From Fontimonas thermophila (GTDB taxonomy: Bacteria > Pseudomonadota > Gammaproteobacteria > Nevskiales > Nevskiaceae): a DNA stretch of 64,000 nt. Made by a program: the position numbers and the translations under genes. The notes under the pieces were generated by a model. The model saw only the letters and a list, made by a program, of their open reading frames with translations. It was not told the origin of the DNA and searched no databases. Positions 18,613 to 26,732 of this stretch are shown in pieces (the first letter of the stretch is position 1; every line of letters begins with the position of its first letter). The stretch lies in contig NZ_FOOC01000001.1 of the NCBI RefSeq assembly GCF_900113085.1, positions 310,001 through 374,000 on the forward strand. Reading direction: 5' to 3'.

Positions 18613-19887
18613 TCAGCGCAGCGGCGGGCAGGCTCTGGCAATGGCCGTGAGTACGCCGATCAGGCGCAGTAGCCCGGAAGGGGCTACCGATTTGCCGGTG
18701 TTGAGCAGCGCGACCGCGATGTCGCGCTGTGGATCGGCCCAGCACAGTACCGAGACAAAGCCGAGATGACCGAACGCCTGGCCGCAGTGCGGTCCGAACA
18801 GGCCGAACGGTTCCTCGCCGAGCATGAATCCGGCCGAGAACCGGATCGGCACGCGCAGTGTGCCGTCGATCTGGATCCGGCCGACCGGGTGCACGGCTTC
18901 GGCGACGGTCTGGGCGTGTAGCACGCGCCTGCCCTCGAATTCGCCGCCGGCGAGTAGCATCTGGAATACGCGGCTGGCGTCGTCGGCACTGGCGTAGATG
19001 TTCCCCGCCGGTACGATCGAGGACAGGAAGGCGTCGGTGTTCGAGGCGGCAACCGCGGCCGCAAACTCGACGCCGATGACGTTTCTCACATAGCGCGCCA
19101 GCGGGCCGATCGGACGCGGGCCGGTCATCCAGTGCCGCGGCGCATCGTCACGCTGGGCTTCGGGCAGGCCGTAGGTCAGGTAGCGGCAGCCGAGCGGCTG
19201 CGCCAGCCACTGCCGCAGGGCATCGCGCAGGTCGATGCGGCCGACACGGCGCACGATCTCGCCGACGATGTATCCGGCGGTGAGGGCATGATAGGCCTGA
19301 CGCTCGAAGTGCTGGTCGAAGGGCCGGGCGGCACACAGCAGTTGCACGGCGCGGTCCCAGTCGCGCAGCAGCTCGGGCGTCGGCTCGACATCGGGCAACG
19401 CGGGCACACCGGCCCGGTGCGCGAGCAGTTGGCGGATCGTCACCCGGTGCTTGCCGTGTGCGCCGAACTCGGGCACGTAATCGACGACGAGGTCATCGAG
19501 GCGCAGGCGGCGCTGTTCGGCGAGTTTGTGGATCAGCAGGGCGCTAACCGATTTCGACGCGGAGAACAGGCACAGCGGGGCGTCCGGCGACAGCGGAACC
19601 TGCGGCCCGCGTTCGCCAGGGCCGTTGCCGCGCAGGCAGCCGATCGCGCGCTTGAGTACGATGCGGCCATGGCGGCGCAGCACCAGCGTGATCGCCGGAT
19701 GCAGGCCGGTGCGATAAAGCCGCTCGACCGCACGCCAGACCGCGCCGATGGCCTTGGGATCGAGATCGAGATCGCGCGGATCGCATTCCGCGGCATGGTC
19801 GATGCGAACCAGCGGCGCGAGCCGGCGCGGTACGGCAACGCGGGTGTGCCGCAACATGGGCAGGACGGGGAGCGAGAAGCGCATCAC
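18613..19887 (-). CDS. serine hydrolase, class C beta-lactamase fold (EstB-like esterase)
   Basis: A 424-residue protein of the beta-lactamase-related esterase family. The SxxK motif is SASKSV (nucleophile Ser and Lys), the YxN-like tyrosine region is YHALTAGYIVGE, and the third motif region GQAFGHLGFVSV lies near the C-terminus. Such enzymes hydrolyse short esters or act as lactonases. There is no clear signal peptide. The start overlaps the ferredoxin stop by 4 bp, so it is the last gene of the reductase-ferredoxin operon. Confidence 0.87.
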   Translation of the reverse strand: MMRFSLPVLPMLRHTRVAVPRRLAPLVRIDHAAECDPRDLDLDPKAIGAVWRAVERLYRTGLHPAITLVLRRHGRIVLKRAIGCLRGNGPGERGPQVPLSPDAPLCLFSASKSVSALLIHKLAEQRRLRLDDLVVDYVPEFGAHGKHRVTIRQLLAHRAGVPALPDVEPTPELLRDWDRAVQLLCAARPFDQHFERQAYHALTAGYIVGEIVRRVGRIDLRDALRQWLAQPLGCRYLTYGLPEAQRDDAPRHWMTGPRPIGPLARYVRNVIGVEFAAAVAASNTDAFLSSIVPAGNIYASADDASRVFQMLLAGGEFEGRRVLHAQTVAEAVHPVGRIQIDGTLRVPIRFSAGFMLGEEPFGLFGPHCGQAFGHLGFVSVLCWADPQRDIAVALLNTGKSVAPSGLLRLIGVLTAIARACPPLR

Positions 19888-20201
19888 GAAGCAGCCGGGA
19901 TGCGCAGTACAAGGCCATCGAGCGCTGCGCTGACCTTGATCTGGCAGGACAGGCGGCTCCGGGCGGTGACGCCGGGTGTGCCGTCGAGCATGCCGCGCTC
20001 CATCTCATCCGGTGGATCGAGCTGGCCGCACCAGGGTTCTTCCACATACACGTGGCAGGTCGCGCAAGCGCAGCATCCGCCGCATTCGCCGACGATGCCG
20101 GGCACCAGATGGCCGGTCGCGGCTTCCATCACCGATTGACCGACCACTGCCTCGACGACATGGGTCTGGCCGCTGGCTTCGATGAATTTGAGCGTGGGCA
20201 T
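19884..20201 (-). CDS. [2Fe-2S] ferredoxin, adrenodoxin type
   Basis: A 105-residue ferredoxin. The cluster cysteines follow the C-x5-C-x2-C pattern in ECGGCCACATCHVYVEE, with the fourth Cys in SRLSCQI. These are the electron carriers of bacterial class I cytochrome P450 systems. It starts 6 bp after the FAD reductase gene, its obvious electron donor. No P450 gene is present in this window, so the acceptor lies elsewhere. Confidence 0.95.
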   Translation of the reverse strand: MPTLKFIEASGQTHVVEAVVGQSVMEAATGHLVPGIVGECGGCCACATCHVYVEEPWCGQLDPPDEMERGMLDGTPGVTARSRLSCQIKVSAALDGLVLRIPAAS

Positions 20202-20207
20202 CGCCGG

Positions 20208-21437
20208 TCAGCCCACCAGCGTTTTCAGCGGCAGCGTCTCGTCGGCGAGGCGGGCCGGATCGACCGTCGCGTTCTCGGCAACGAGCTTTTTGGCCAACAT
20301 GAATTCCTGCGGCCGGCTGACGGTGTCGGCGGCGATGATGCGGCCGTTCTTGAGATAGAACACCGCGAAATGGCGCTGCGTCGCCGGATCGCCGCGCAGC
20401 ACCAGTTGATCGTAGCCGCTGGAGATTCCGACCATCTGTAGTTTGAGGTCGTACTGATCGGACCAGAACCACGGCACCATCTGGTAAGGCTCCTGCCTGC
20501 CCATGATGTTGCGTGCGGCGGCGCGGCCCTGCTCCATCGCATTCTGCACCGATTCCAGGCGCACGTATCGGCCGAGAAAACGGCTCGGATGGTGGGTGCA
20601 GTCGCCGGCGGCGTAGATGTCCGGATCGGCGGTGCGGGTGTATTCATCGACGACGATGCCGTTGTCCACGGCCAGCCCGGCGGATGCGGCGAGCTCGGTG
20701 TTCGGGATCAGCCCGATGCCGACGACGACGAAATCCGTCTCGATCGTGCTGCCATCGCTCAGGCAGACGCGCTTGACTTCGGCGTCGCCGTCGAAGCCGG
20801 CGACTTGCACGCCGGTGCGCAGATCGACGCCGGCCTGCCGGTGCACGCGTTCGAAGAACGCGGACACCTGCGGACAGGTCACGCGCGCGAGCACGCGCGG
20901 CAGGCCTTCGAGCACCGTGACCGCGAGGCCTTTTTTCACCAGCACTGCCGCTGCCTCGAGTCCGATGAAGCCGCCGCCGACGATGGCGACGCGCTTGCCC
21001 GGCTGGCAGTGCGCGCGGATCTTTTGCACGTCGGCGATCGTGCGCAGCAGGAACACGTTGGGTTTGTCGGCGCCGGGCACGGGTAGTGGTCGTGCGCGGC
21101 CGCCGGTGGCGAGCACGAGCTTGTCGTAGCGCAACTGCGTGCCGTCGGCGCGCTCGACGGTGTGGGCAGCGCGGTCGATCCGCGTCACCGGAACCCCGCC
21201 GTGGTATTCGATGCCGGCCTTCTCCAGGTTCGCGGCCTGCATCATGTAGAGCTGGGTTTCAGTGCAGTCGCCGGCGAGATAAGCCTTGGACAGCGGCGGC
21301 CGCTTGTAGGGCAGGAACGGCTCTTCGCCAACGATGAGGATGCGGCCGTCATGGCCGAGTTTGCGTAGCTCAACTGCCGTTTCGGCACCGGCCTGTCCTC
21401 CGCCGATGATCAGCACCGTGCCCTTGGCTTGTGTCAT
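20208..21437 (-). CDS. NAD(P)H-dependent FAD ferredoxin reductase (P450 redox partner type)
   Basis: A 409-residue pyridine-nucleotide disulfide oxidoreductase-type flavoprotein. FAD motif VLIIGGGQAGAETA at the N-terminus, active-region PYKRPPLSK, NAD-binding VAIVGGGFIGLEAAAVL near residue 148, second FAD motif DIYAAGDC, and a putidaredoxin-reductase-like C-terminal domain beginning VPWFWSDQYDLKLQ. It passes electrons from NAD(P)H to the ferredoxin encoded 6 bp downstream. The ATG before TQAKGT was preferred; one three codons earlier is equally possible. Confidence 0.94.
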   Translation of the reverse strand: MTQAKGTVLIIGGGQAGAETAVELRKLGHDGRILIVGEEPFLPYKRPPLSKAYLAGDCTETQLYMMQAANLEKAGIEYHGGVPVTRIDRAAHTVERADGTQLRYDKLVLATGGRARPLPVPGADKPNVFLLRTIADVQKIRAHCQPGKRVAIVGGGFIGLEAAAVLVKKGLAVTVLEGLPRVLARVTCPQVSAFFERVHRQAGVDLRTGVQVAGFDGDAEVKRVCLSDGSTIETDFVVVGIGLIPNTELAASAGLAVDNGIVVDEYTRTADPDIYAAGDCTHHPSRFLGRYVRLESVQNAMEQGRAAARNIMGRQEPYQMVPWFWSDQYDLKLQMVGISSGYDQLVLRGDPATQRHFAVFYLKNGRIIAADTVSRPQEFMLAKKLVAENATVDPARLADETLPLKTLVG

Positions 21438-21606
21438 CACCACCACCTTTGCTGTCGATATCCGCTAGTGTCACCGCGCCACCCATTCCGGCTCATCGGC
21501 CGTTTGGCGTAGCGTCACCGAATCGGCGGCAAGAGCGCCGAGGTCCATGTCGCGTTCTGCGTGCGCGCATCCTCCGCAGCACTGCCGTCACCGGTCAAGC
21601 CCGTTG

Positions 21607-22644
21607 TCATCCGCCACCCCGGGCATAGGGTTTGAGCGGCGGCTCGGCGGCGGCGAAATGCGGATCCGGCAAGCCACCCTGCGCCGATGCGCGCAGCGCC
21701 GCGAGCAGCCCCTGCACCGCCTGCGGCGAGACGATTTGATCGGGCACGATCGGGGCAAGACCGCACAGCGTCTCGCCGCCGGCGCGCGCGACGTCGGCAG
21801 GCCCCTCGTGTTGCAGGGCGTCGAGCGCAAGCTCGAAGGCGAGGCGGTCGGTGAGCCCGATGGTGACATGATCGACGAACCGTCCGGGACAGACGTCTTG
21901 CAGCAGGATGTTCGCGACACGCGGATTGCCGAGCCCGTAATCCACCGCCGACGTCGGCACCGGGGAAACCGGCTGCACCAGCTCGTCGAACTGCGTGTAC
22001 AAGGCCGTGTAGTCGATCTCGCCGGGTGTTTCGTCGCCGGCATTGGTCGCTGCGATGAAATGCGAGTCCGGCGCGAACTGGTAGATCGCCTCCGGCACGA
22101 GCCCAACGGCGCTGAGCAGCGGCAGCAGGCCGCCGTTGGTGGCTTGCGTGGTGCCATGATTGGGGCCGGCGAGCATCACGAAGTCACTGACCGCGTCGCG
22201 CGCCGACGGCCACCACTTCACCGCCCAGCGCGACACCGCGACCCCCTGGCTGTGCCCGATCAGTGCGATCTTGCGGCCGGTTTCGGCGCGCAGGCGGCGC
22301 AGGGCATGCACGACGAACTCGGCCGAGACTTGCATGTCGCCGAGGCCGCGGTCCGGGTAGGTCACGGTGCAGACATCGAAGCCGCGTTCGGCCAGCAGCG
22401 GCAGCCAGCTCCAGTCGTACTGCTCGTAGCCGGCCGTGAAACTGCCGTGCACGAGTAGCACGGGCGGTTTGTCGGCATGGGTCAGCGGGGTGCAGCGCAG
22501 CGCCGCGTCGAGCTGCGCGGTGTCGGTTTCCAGCGCCGGTTCGGAAAGGGGTACGGCGTGCACGTCGTCGCCGTCGCCGCAGCCGATCAGCACGAACAGG
22601 GCGAGCAGCAGAGCTCCCGCCGCCTGTGGCAGCCGGGCGATCAC
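21607..22644 (-). CDS. lipase-like alpha/beta hydrolase lipoprotein
   Basis: A 345-residue protein starting at GTG. A hydrophobic stretch ends in the lipobox LIGC (about residue 20), so it is probably anchored in the envelope. The hydrolase core shows LLVHGSFTAG and nucleophile elbow GHSQG, then LAGPNHGTT, typical of class I/actinomycete-like triacylglycerol lipases; the C-terminal histidine is in VDHVTIG. The GTGA overlap with the PTPS-like gene's stop decides the start: a much longer in-frame extension would run through that gene. A lipase acting on extracellular esters is likely. Confidence 0.86.
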   Translation of the reverse strand: MIARLPQAAGALLLALFVLIGCGDGDDVHAVPLSEPALETDTAQLDAALRCTPLTHADKPPVLLVHGSFTAGYEQYDWSWLPLLAERGFDVCTVTYPDRGLGDMQVSAEFVVHALRRLRAETGRKIALIGHSQGVAVSRWAVKWWPSARDAVSDFVMLAGPNHGTTQATNGGLLPLLSAVGLVPEAIYQFAPDSHFIAATNAGDETPGEIDYTALYTQFDELVQPVSPVPTSAVDYGLGNPRVANILLQDVCPGRFVDHVTIGLTDRLAFELALDALQHEGPADVARAGGETLCGLAPIVPDQIVSPQAVQGLLAALRASAQGGLPDPHFAAAEPPLKPYARGGG

Positions 22645-23075
22645 GACCTGCGCTCCCCGCGGTACACCGCCCAGTTCTTCTCGGTTTCGTGCAGCCGCAC
22701 CTCGTAGAGCAGATCGCCAAAGCGCGCGTGCAGCACGTCCCAGAACAGCACCGCGAGATTTTCCACGCTGGGATTGATCCCCCGGCACAGGACCGAATCA
22801 TGGTTGAGGAAACGGTGATCGACGTCGTCGAGCACCAGCGTGCGGATGGCGTCGCGCACTTCGGTCAAGTTGACGACGACGCCGGTTTTCGGGTCGACCG
22901 GCCCGCGCAGCGTCACCTCGAGCACGTAATTGTGACCGTGGCCGTGCTCGTATGCGCAGGGGCCGAACAGCCGCCGGTTTTCGTCCGCGCTGAGTGCATC
23001 CGACCACAGCCGGTGGCCGGCGCAGAAGGTTTCCCGCCGTGTCAGATAGACGATCGGGCGCGCCTCACTCGTCAT
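22641..23075 (-). CDS. 6-pyruvoyl-tetrahydropterin synthase / QueD family protein
   Basis: A 144-residue protein with the zinc-binding histidines in FCAGHRL and YEHGHGHNY, and the catalytic Cys region GPCAYEHG; the C-terminal strand contains LHETEKNW with the conserved Glu. It fits either queuosine biosynthesis (QueD) or a pterin-forming PTPS. The gene overlaps the upstream SDR by 11 bp and the lipase by 4 bp. An SDR partner is reminiscent of sepiapterin-reductase/PTPS pairs, but that is inference; no queC, queE or folE is nearby. Confidence 0.88.
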   Translation of the reverse strand: MTSEARPIVYLTRRETFCAGHRLWSDALSADENRRLFGPCAYEHGHGHNYVLEVTLRGPVDPKTGVVVNLTEVRDAIRTLVLDDVDHRFLNHDSVLCRGINPSVENLAVLFWDVLHARFGDLLYEVRLHETEKNWAVYRGERRS

Positions 23076-23760
23076 TGCAGTGGATCTCCACGATCGTGCC
23101 GGTGATCGGCTGTGCGCGCGTGCGGTCGAGCAAAAATTCGACGGTCGGGGCGATGTCCTCCGGCAGCGTCTTGGGCGCCAGTCCCAGCGCCGCGACCATG
23201 TCCGTGCGCATCGTGCCCGGCGCGATGGCATTGACGCGGATGCCGTAGGGCTTGCCCTCCAGCGCCAGCGCCTCGGTCAGTCCGACGACCGCATGCTTGG
23301 ACGCGGCGTAGGCGCCGAAACCGGGGAAGCGCTGCATGCCGCGCAAGCCGCCGAGCGAGGAGACGTTGACGATGTCGCCGGCGATCCCACGTGCGCGCCA
23401 CAGGCGCATCGCCGCGCGACAGGCGTGGAAAGTCCCGGCGACGTTGATCGCCATCACCTCGGCAAAGCGCGCGGGGGTCAGCTCATCCCACACCGCGCCG
23501 CGGCCGAGTATCGCCGCGCTGCATACCAGCGCATCGGGGACGCAGGCCTGGATCGCCGCCTCGACCGCCTCGGCATCGGTGACGTCGAGCACCAGCGCCT
23601 GCGCCGATGCGCCCAGCTCGGCGGCGAGGGCGTGCAGCGGTGCGGCCCGCCGGCCGGCGAGCACGACGCACCAGCCGCGGCCGACGAGCTGGCGCGCGAC
23701 CGCGGCGCCAAGCCCGCTGCCGCCGCCGGTGATGAAAACACGCCGTGGTTCGTGTTGCAT
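23065..23760 (-). CDS. SDR family oxidoreductase
   Basis: A 231-residue classical SDR: TGGGSGLG near residue 11, a variant VCSAAI in place of NNAG, catalytic Ser in NVSSLGG and YAASK. It overlaps the following PTPS/QueD-like gene by 11 bp, so the two are translated together. Candidate roles are a general keto-reductase or a pterin (sepiapterin-like) reductase; the sequence does not decide. Confidence 0.86.
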   Translation of the reverse strand: MQHEPRRVFITGGGSGLGAAVARQLVGRGWCVVLAGRRAAPLHALAAELGASAQALVLDVTDAEAVEAAIQACVPDALVCSAAILGRGAVWDELTPARFAEVMAINVAGTFHACRAAMRLWRARGIAGDIVNVSSLGGLRGMQRFPGFGAYAASKHAVVGLTEALALEGKPYGIRVNAIAPGTMRTDMVAALGLAPKTLPEDIAPTVEFLLDRTRAQPITGTIVEIHCNDE

Positions 23761-23822
23761 GCACCCGATTGTCGCACGCGCAGGGCCGAAACTCGCAGAT
23801 TCACCGGCCGGCACAAGCCGGC

Positions 23823-25700
23823 TCAGGGTTTCAGCGCGGCGGCGATTTCGTCGAGGATGCGCGGATCGTCGATCGTCGGCGGCACCGTGTACGGCACGCC
23901 GTCGGCGATCGCGCGCATCGTCGCGCGCAGCACCTTGCCGGAGCGGGTCTTGGGCAGGCGCTGCACGATGATCGCACGCTTGAACGCGGCCACCGCGCCG
24001 ATTTGTTCGCGCACACGCGCGATCAGTTCCTGCTCGATCTCGGCGTGCGGCCGGTTGACTCCGGCCTTGAGGACGACCAGCCCCACCGGCAACTGCCCCT
24101 TGAGGGCATCGGCGACGCCGATCACCGCACACTCGGCCACATCCGGATGGCCGGCGAGCACTTCCTCCATCGCGCCGGTGGACAGCCGGTGACCCGCGAC
24201 GTTGATGATGTCGTCGATGCGCGACATGATCCAGACATAGCCATCCTCATCGACATAACCGGCGTCTCCGGTGAGGTAGTAGCCCGGATAGCGCGACAGA
24301 TACGCGTCGCGGTAGCCCTGCTCGTTGTTCCACAGGGTCAGCAGCGTGCCCGGCGGCAGGGGTAGCTTGAGCACCAGATTGCCGATTTCCCCGGGCCGCT
24401 GGGGTTTGCCGTCGGCATCGAGCACGCGCAGGTCGAAGCCCGGCACCGGCACCGTGGCCGAGCCGGGCTTGACCGGCATCGGTTCGAGTCCCCGGCAGTT
24501 GGCGATCGCGGCCCAGCCGAGCTCGGTCTGCCACCAGTGATCCACGACCGGCACCGCGAGCATGGTCTGGGCCCAGCGGATCGTGTCCGGGTCCGAGCGC
24601 TCGCCGGCGAGGAACAGCGCGCGCAGGCAGCCGATGTCGTGGCGCTTGAGCCACTCACCCTGCGGGTCCTCCTTCTTGATCGCGCGCAGCGCGGTCGGTG
24701 CGGTGAAAAACGTCCGCACGCGGTGCTGCGCGATCACCCGCCAGAACGCGCCGGCATCCGGCGTGCCCACCGGCTTGCCTTCGTAGAGCACCGTCGTGGC
24801 GCCGAGCAGCAGCGGCGCATAGACGATGTACGAATGGCCGACCACCCAGCCGACGTCGGACGCCGCCCAGAACGTCTCGCCGGGCCGCGCGTCGTACACC
24901 GCGCGCATCGAGTAGTGCAATGCCACCGCGTGCCCGCCGTGGTCGCGCACCACGCCCTTGGGCTTGCCGGTAGTCCCCGAGGTGTAAAGCACGTACAGCG
25001 GATCGGTGGCCGCCATGCTCACGCAATCGGCCGGCGTGGCGGCCGCCATCACTTCGTTCCAGTCGAGATCGCGTCCGGGCGTGAGCTCGGCGGCGAGTTG
25101 CGGCCGCTGCAGGACGATGCAGCGCGCCGGTGTGTGCGACGCCAGCGCGATCGCCTGATCGAGCAGCGGTTTGTACGCAACCGTCCGCCCCGGTTCGATG
25201 CCGCACGACGCGCAGACGACCAGCACCGGGCGGGCATCGTCGATGCGCTTGGCCAGCTCCGGCGCCGCGAAGCCGCCGAACACCACCGAGTGGATCGCGC
25301 CGATGCGCGCACAGGCGAGCATCGCGATCACCGCCTCTGGCACCATCGGCATGTAGATGACGACGCGGTCGCCGGTTTGCACGCCCTGGGCGCGCAGGGC
25401 GCCGGCGAACCGCGCCACCGCATCGCGCAAGGCGCGGTAGGTGTAGGTCTGGATGGTGCCCGTGACCGGGCTGTCGTAGATCAGCGCAGCCTGCTCGGCG
25501 CGGCCATCTTCGACGTGGCGGTCGAGCGCGTTGTAGCAGATGTTCAAGCGCGCGCCGCTGAACCAGCGGTAGGCGGGTGCCGCGCGATCGTCGAGCACCC
25601 GATCCCAGCGGCGCTCCCAGCGCAGATGTTCGGCCTGCTCGGCCCAGAAGGCGGCGGGATCGGTCAGTGCACGGCGGTATTCATCCCGGTAGCGACCCAT
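23823..25700 (-). CDS. prpE: propionyl-CoA synthetase (acyl-CoA synthetase, PrpE-like)
   Basis: A 625-residue AMP-forming acyl-CoA ligase of the acetyl/propionyl-CoA synthetase group. The N-terminal ACAS domain (RYRDEYRRALTDPAAFWAEQ) is present, then the ATP loop YTSGTTGKPKGVVRD, the WWQTELG motif, and the C-terminal LPKTRSGKVLRATMR containing the catalytic and acetyl-regulated Lys. It activates propionate (or acetate) to the CoA ester. AGGAG lies 6 bp upstream. It follows the HSL esterase gene after 24 bp and may recover propionate released by that or other esterases. Confidence 0.92.
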   Translation of the reverse strand: MGRYRDEYRRALTDPAAFWAEQAEHLRWERRWDRVLDDRAAPAYRWFSGARLNICYNALDRHVEDGRAEQAALIYDSPVTGTIQTYTYRALRDAVARFAGALRAQGVQTGDRVVIYMPMVPEAVIAMLACARIGAIHSVVFGGFAAPELAKRIDDARPVLVVCASCGIEPGRTVAYKPLLDQAIALASHTPARCIVLQRPQLAAELTPGRDLDWNEVMAAATPADCVSMAATDPLYVLYTSGTTGKPKGVVRDHGGHAVALHYSMRAVYDARPGETFWAASDVGWVVGHSYIVYAPLLLGATTVLYEGKPVGTPDAGAFWRVIAQHRVRTFFTAPTALRAIKKEDPQGEWLKRHDIGCLRALFLAGERSDPDTIRWAQTMLAVPVVDHWWQTELGWAAIANCRGLEPMPVKPGSATVPVPGFDLRVLDADGKPQRPGEIGNLVLKLPLPPGTLLTLWNNEQGYRDAYLSRYPGYYLTGDAGYVDEDGYVWIMSRIDDIINVAGHRLSTGAMEEVLAGHPDVAECAVIGVADALKGQLPVGLVVLKAGVNRPHAEIEQELIARVREQIGAVAAFKRAIIVQRLPKTRSGKVLRATMRAIADGVPYTVPPTIDDPRILDEIAAALKP

Positions 25701-25724
25701 GATCGACTCCTGTCCAGGCCGGCG

Positions 25725-26723
25725 TCATGGCGCCGGCAGATGCTCGCGGATGAAGGCCACGATGTCCTTGCGCGCCTGCCTGACTTCCGGAAAAACGCTT
25801 TCGAACAGCGGAAAGGCGTGCGGCAAGACCGGCCAGATGTCGAGTTTCACCGGCACGCCGGCAGCGCGCGCACGCCGCGCCAGCAGCACGGTGTCGTCGA
25901 GCAAGACCTCGTTGTCGCTGGCGAGCAGGTACAGCGGCGGAAAGCCGGTGCAGTCCGCGTACAGCGGTGAGAGTTCCGGATCGGACGCATCCCAGTCGCC
26001 GGCATAAAGCTCATCGACCCGGGCAAGCGCTGCGATCGGCAGCAGCGGATCGGCGTGCATCTTGACCGCGCGCGATGGCGGCGCATGGATGCGTCCGAGC
26101 TCGGTCGCCGGCGAGATCGGCACCGCGCAGCAGGGCATCGGCAGGCCGGCCTTGCGGATACGCTGCAGCACGCCCAGCGCCAGATTGCCACCGGCGGACT
26201 CGCCGGCGAGCACGATGCGCCGGGGATCGAAGCCCAGATCGAGCAGCGCGCGATAGGCACGTTCGCAGTCGTCCAGTGCAGCCGGGAAGCGCGCCCCGGG
26301 TGCGAGCCGGTAATCCGGCATGAAGCCGACCGCATCGAGATCGCGGCACCAGCGGCCGAGCATCCACACATGCGCGCGCGGCACCGCCGGCATCAGGAAC
26401 GCGCCGCCATGCAGATACAGGATGGCGGTCTTGTGGGTCTCGGTGAGATGGCCAAAGACGTGGCCGGGCACGCGGCCGACGACGGTGTAGTCGAGCGGCA
26501 GGCCACTGGTGTCGTGGCAGGTCTGGCGCGCGAGCCACAACTGCACGCGCGCGATGCGCACCGTGGATCCGCGCACAACCCAACCGAGCCACGGCCGCAA
26601 AAAGCGGCGCATCAGCCAAACGATGAAGCGGCTGCGCAGGCCGATGCGCACGGCGCGCAGGGACGGCGCCGCGTCGGCGGCCGCAAGAAGGGGTTGTCGC
26701 GGATCGGGCGATGCGGGTTTCAT
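25725..26723 (-). CDS. alpha/beta hydrolase of the hormone-sensitive lipase family
   Basis: A 332-residue esterase. The HSL hallmark HGGAF forms the oxyanion hole (LYLHGGAFLM), nucleophile motif GESAGGN, acid Asp in the ASDNEVLLDD region and His in LPHAFPLF. It hydrolyses esters of small acids or terpenoid/steroid alcohols. It sits 9 bp downstream of the carboxyltransferase gene of the acyl-CoA carboxylase, in the same transcription unit, so an ester of a branched or terpenoid alcohol is a reasonable guess. Confidence 0.9.
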   Translation of the reverse strand: MKPASPDPRQPLLAAADAAPSLRAVRIGLRSRFIVWLMRRFLRPWLGWVVRGSTVRIARVQLWLARQTCHDTSGLPLDYTVVGRVPGHVFGHLTETHKTAILYLHGGAFLMPAVPRAHVWMLGRWCRDLDAVGFMPDYRLAPGARFPAALDDCERAYRALLDLGFDPRRIVLAGESAGGNLALGVLQRIRKAGLPMPCCAVPISPATELGRIHAPPSRAVKMHADPLLPIAALARVDELYAGDWDASDPELSPLYADCTGFPPLYLLASDNEVLLDDTVLLARRARAAGVPVKLDIWPVLPHAFPLFESVFPEVRQARKDIVAFIREHLPAP

Positions 26724-26732
26724 GGTGCGAGC

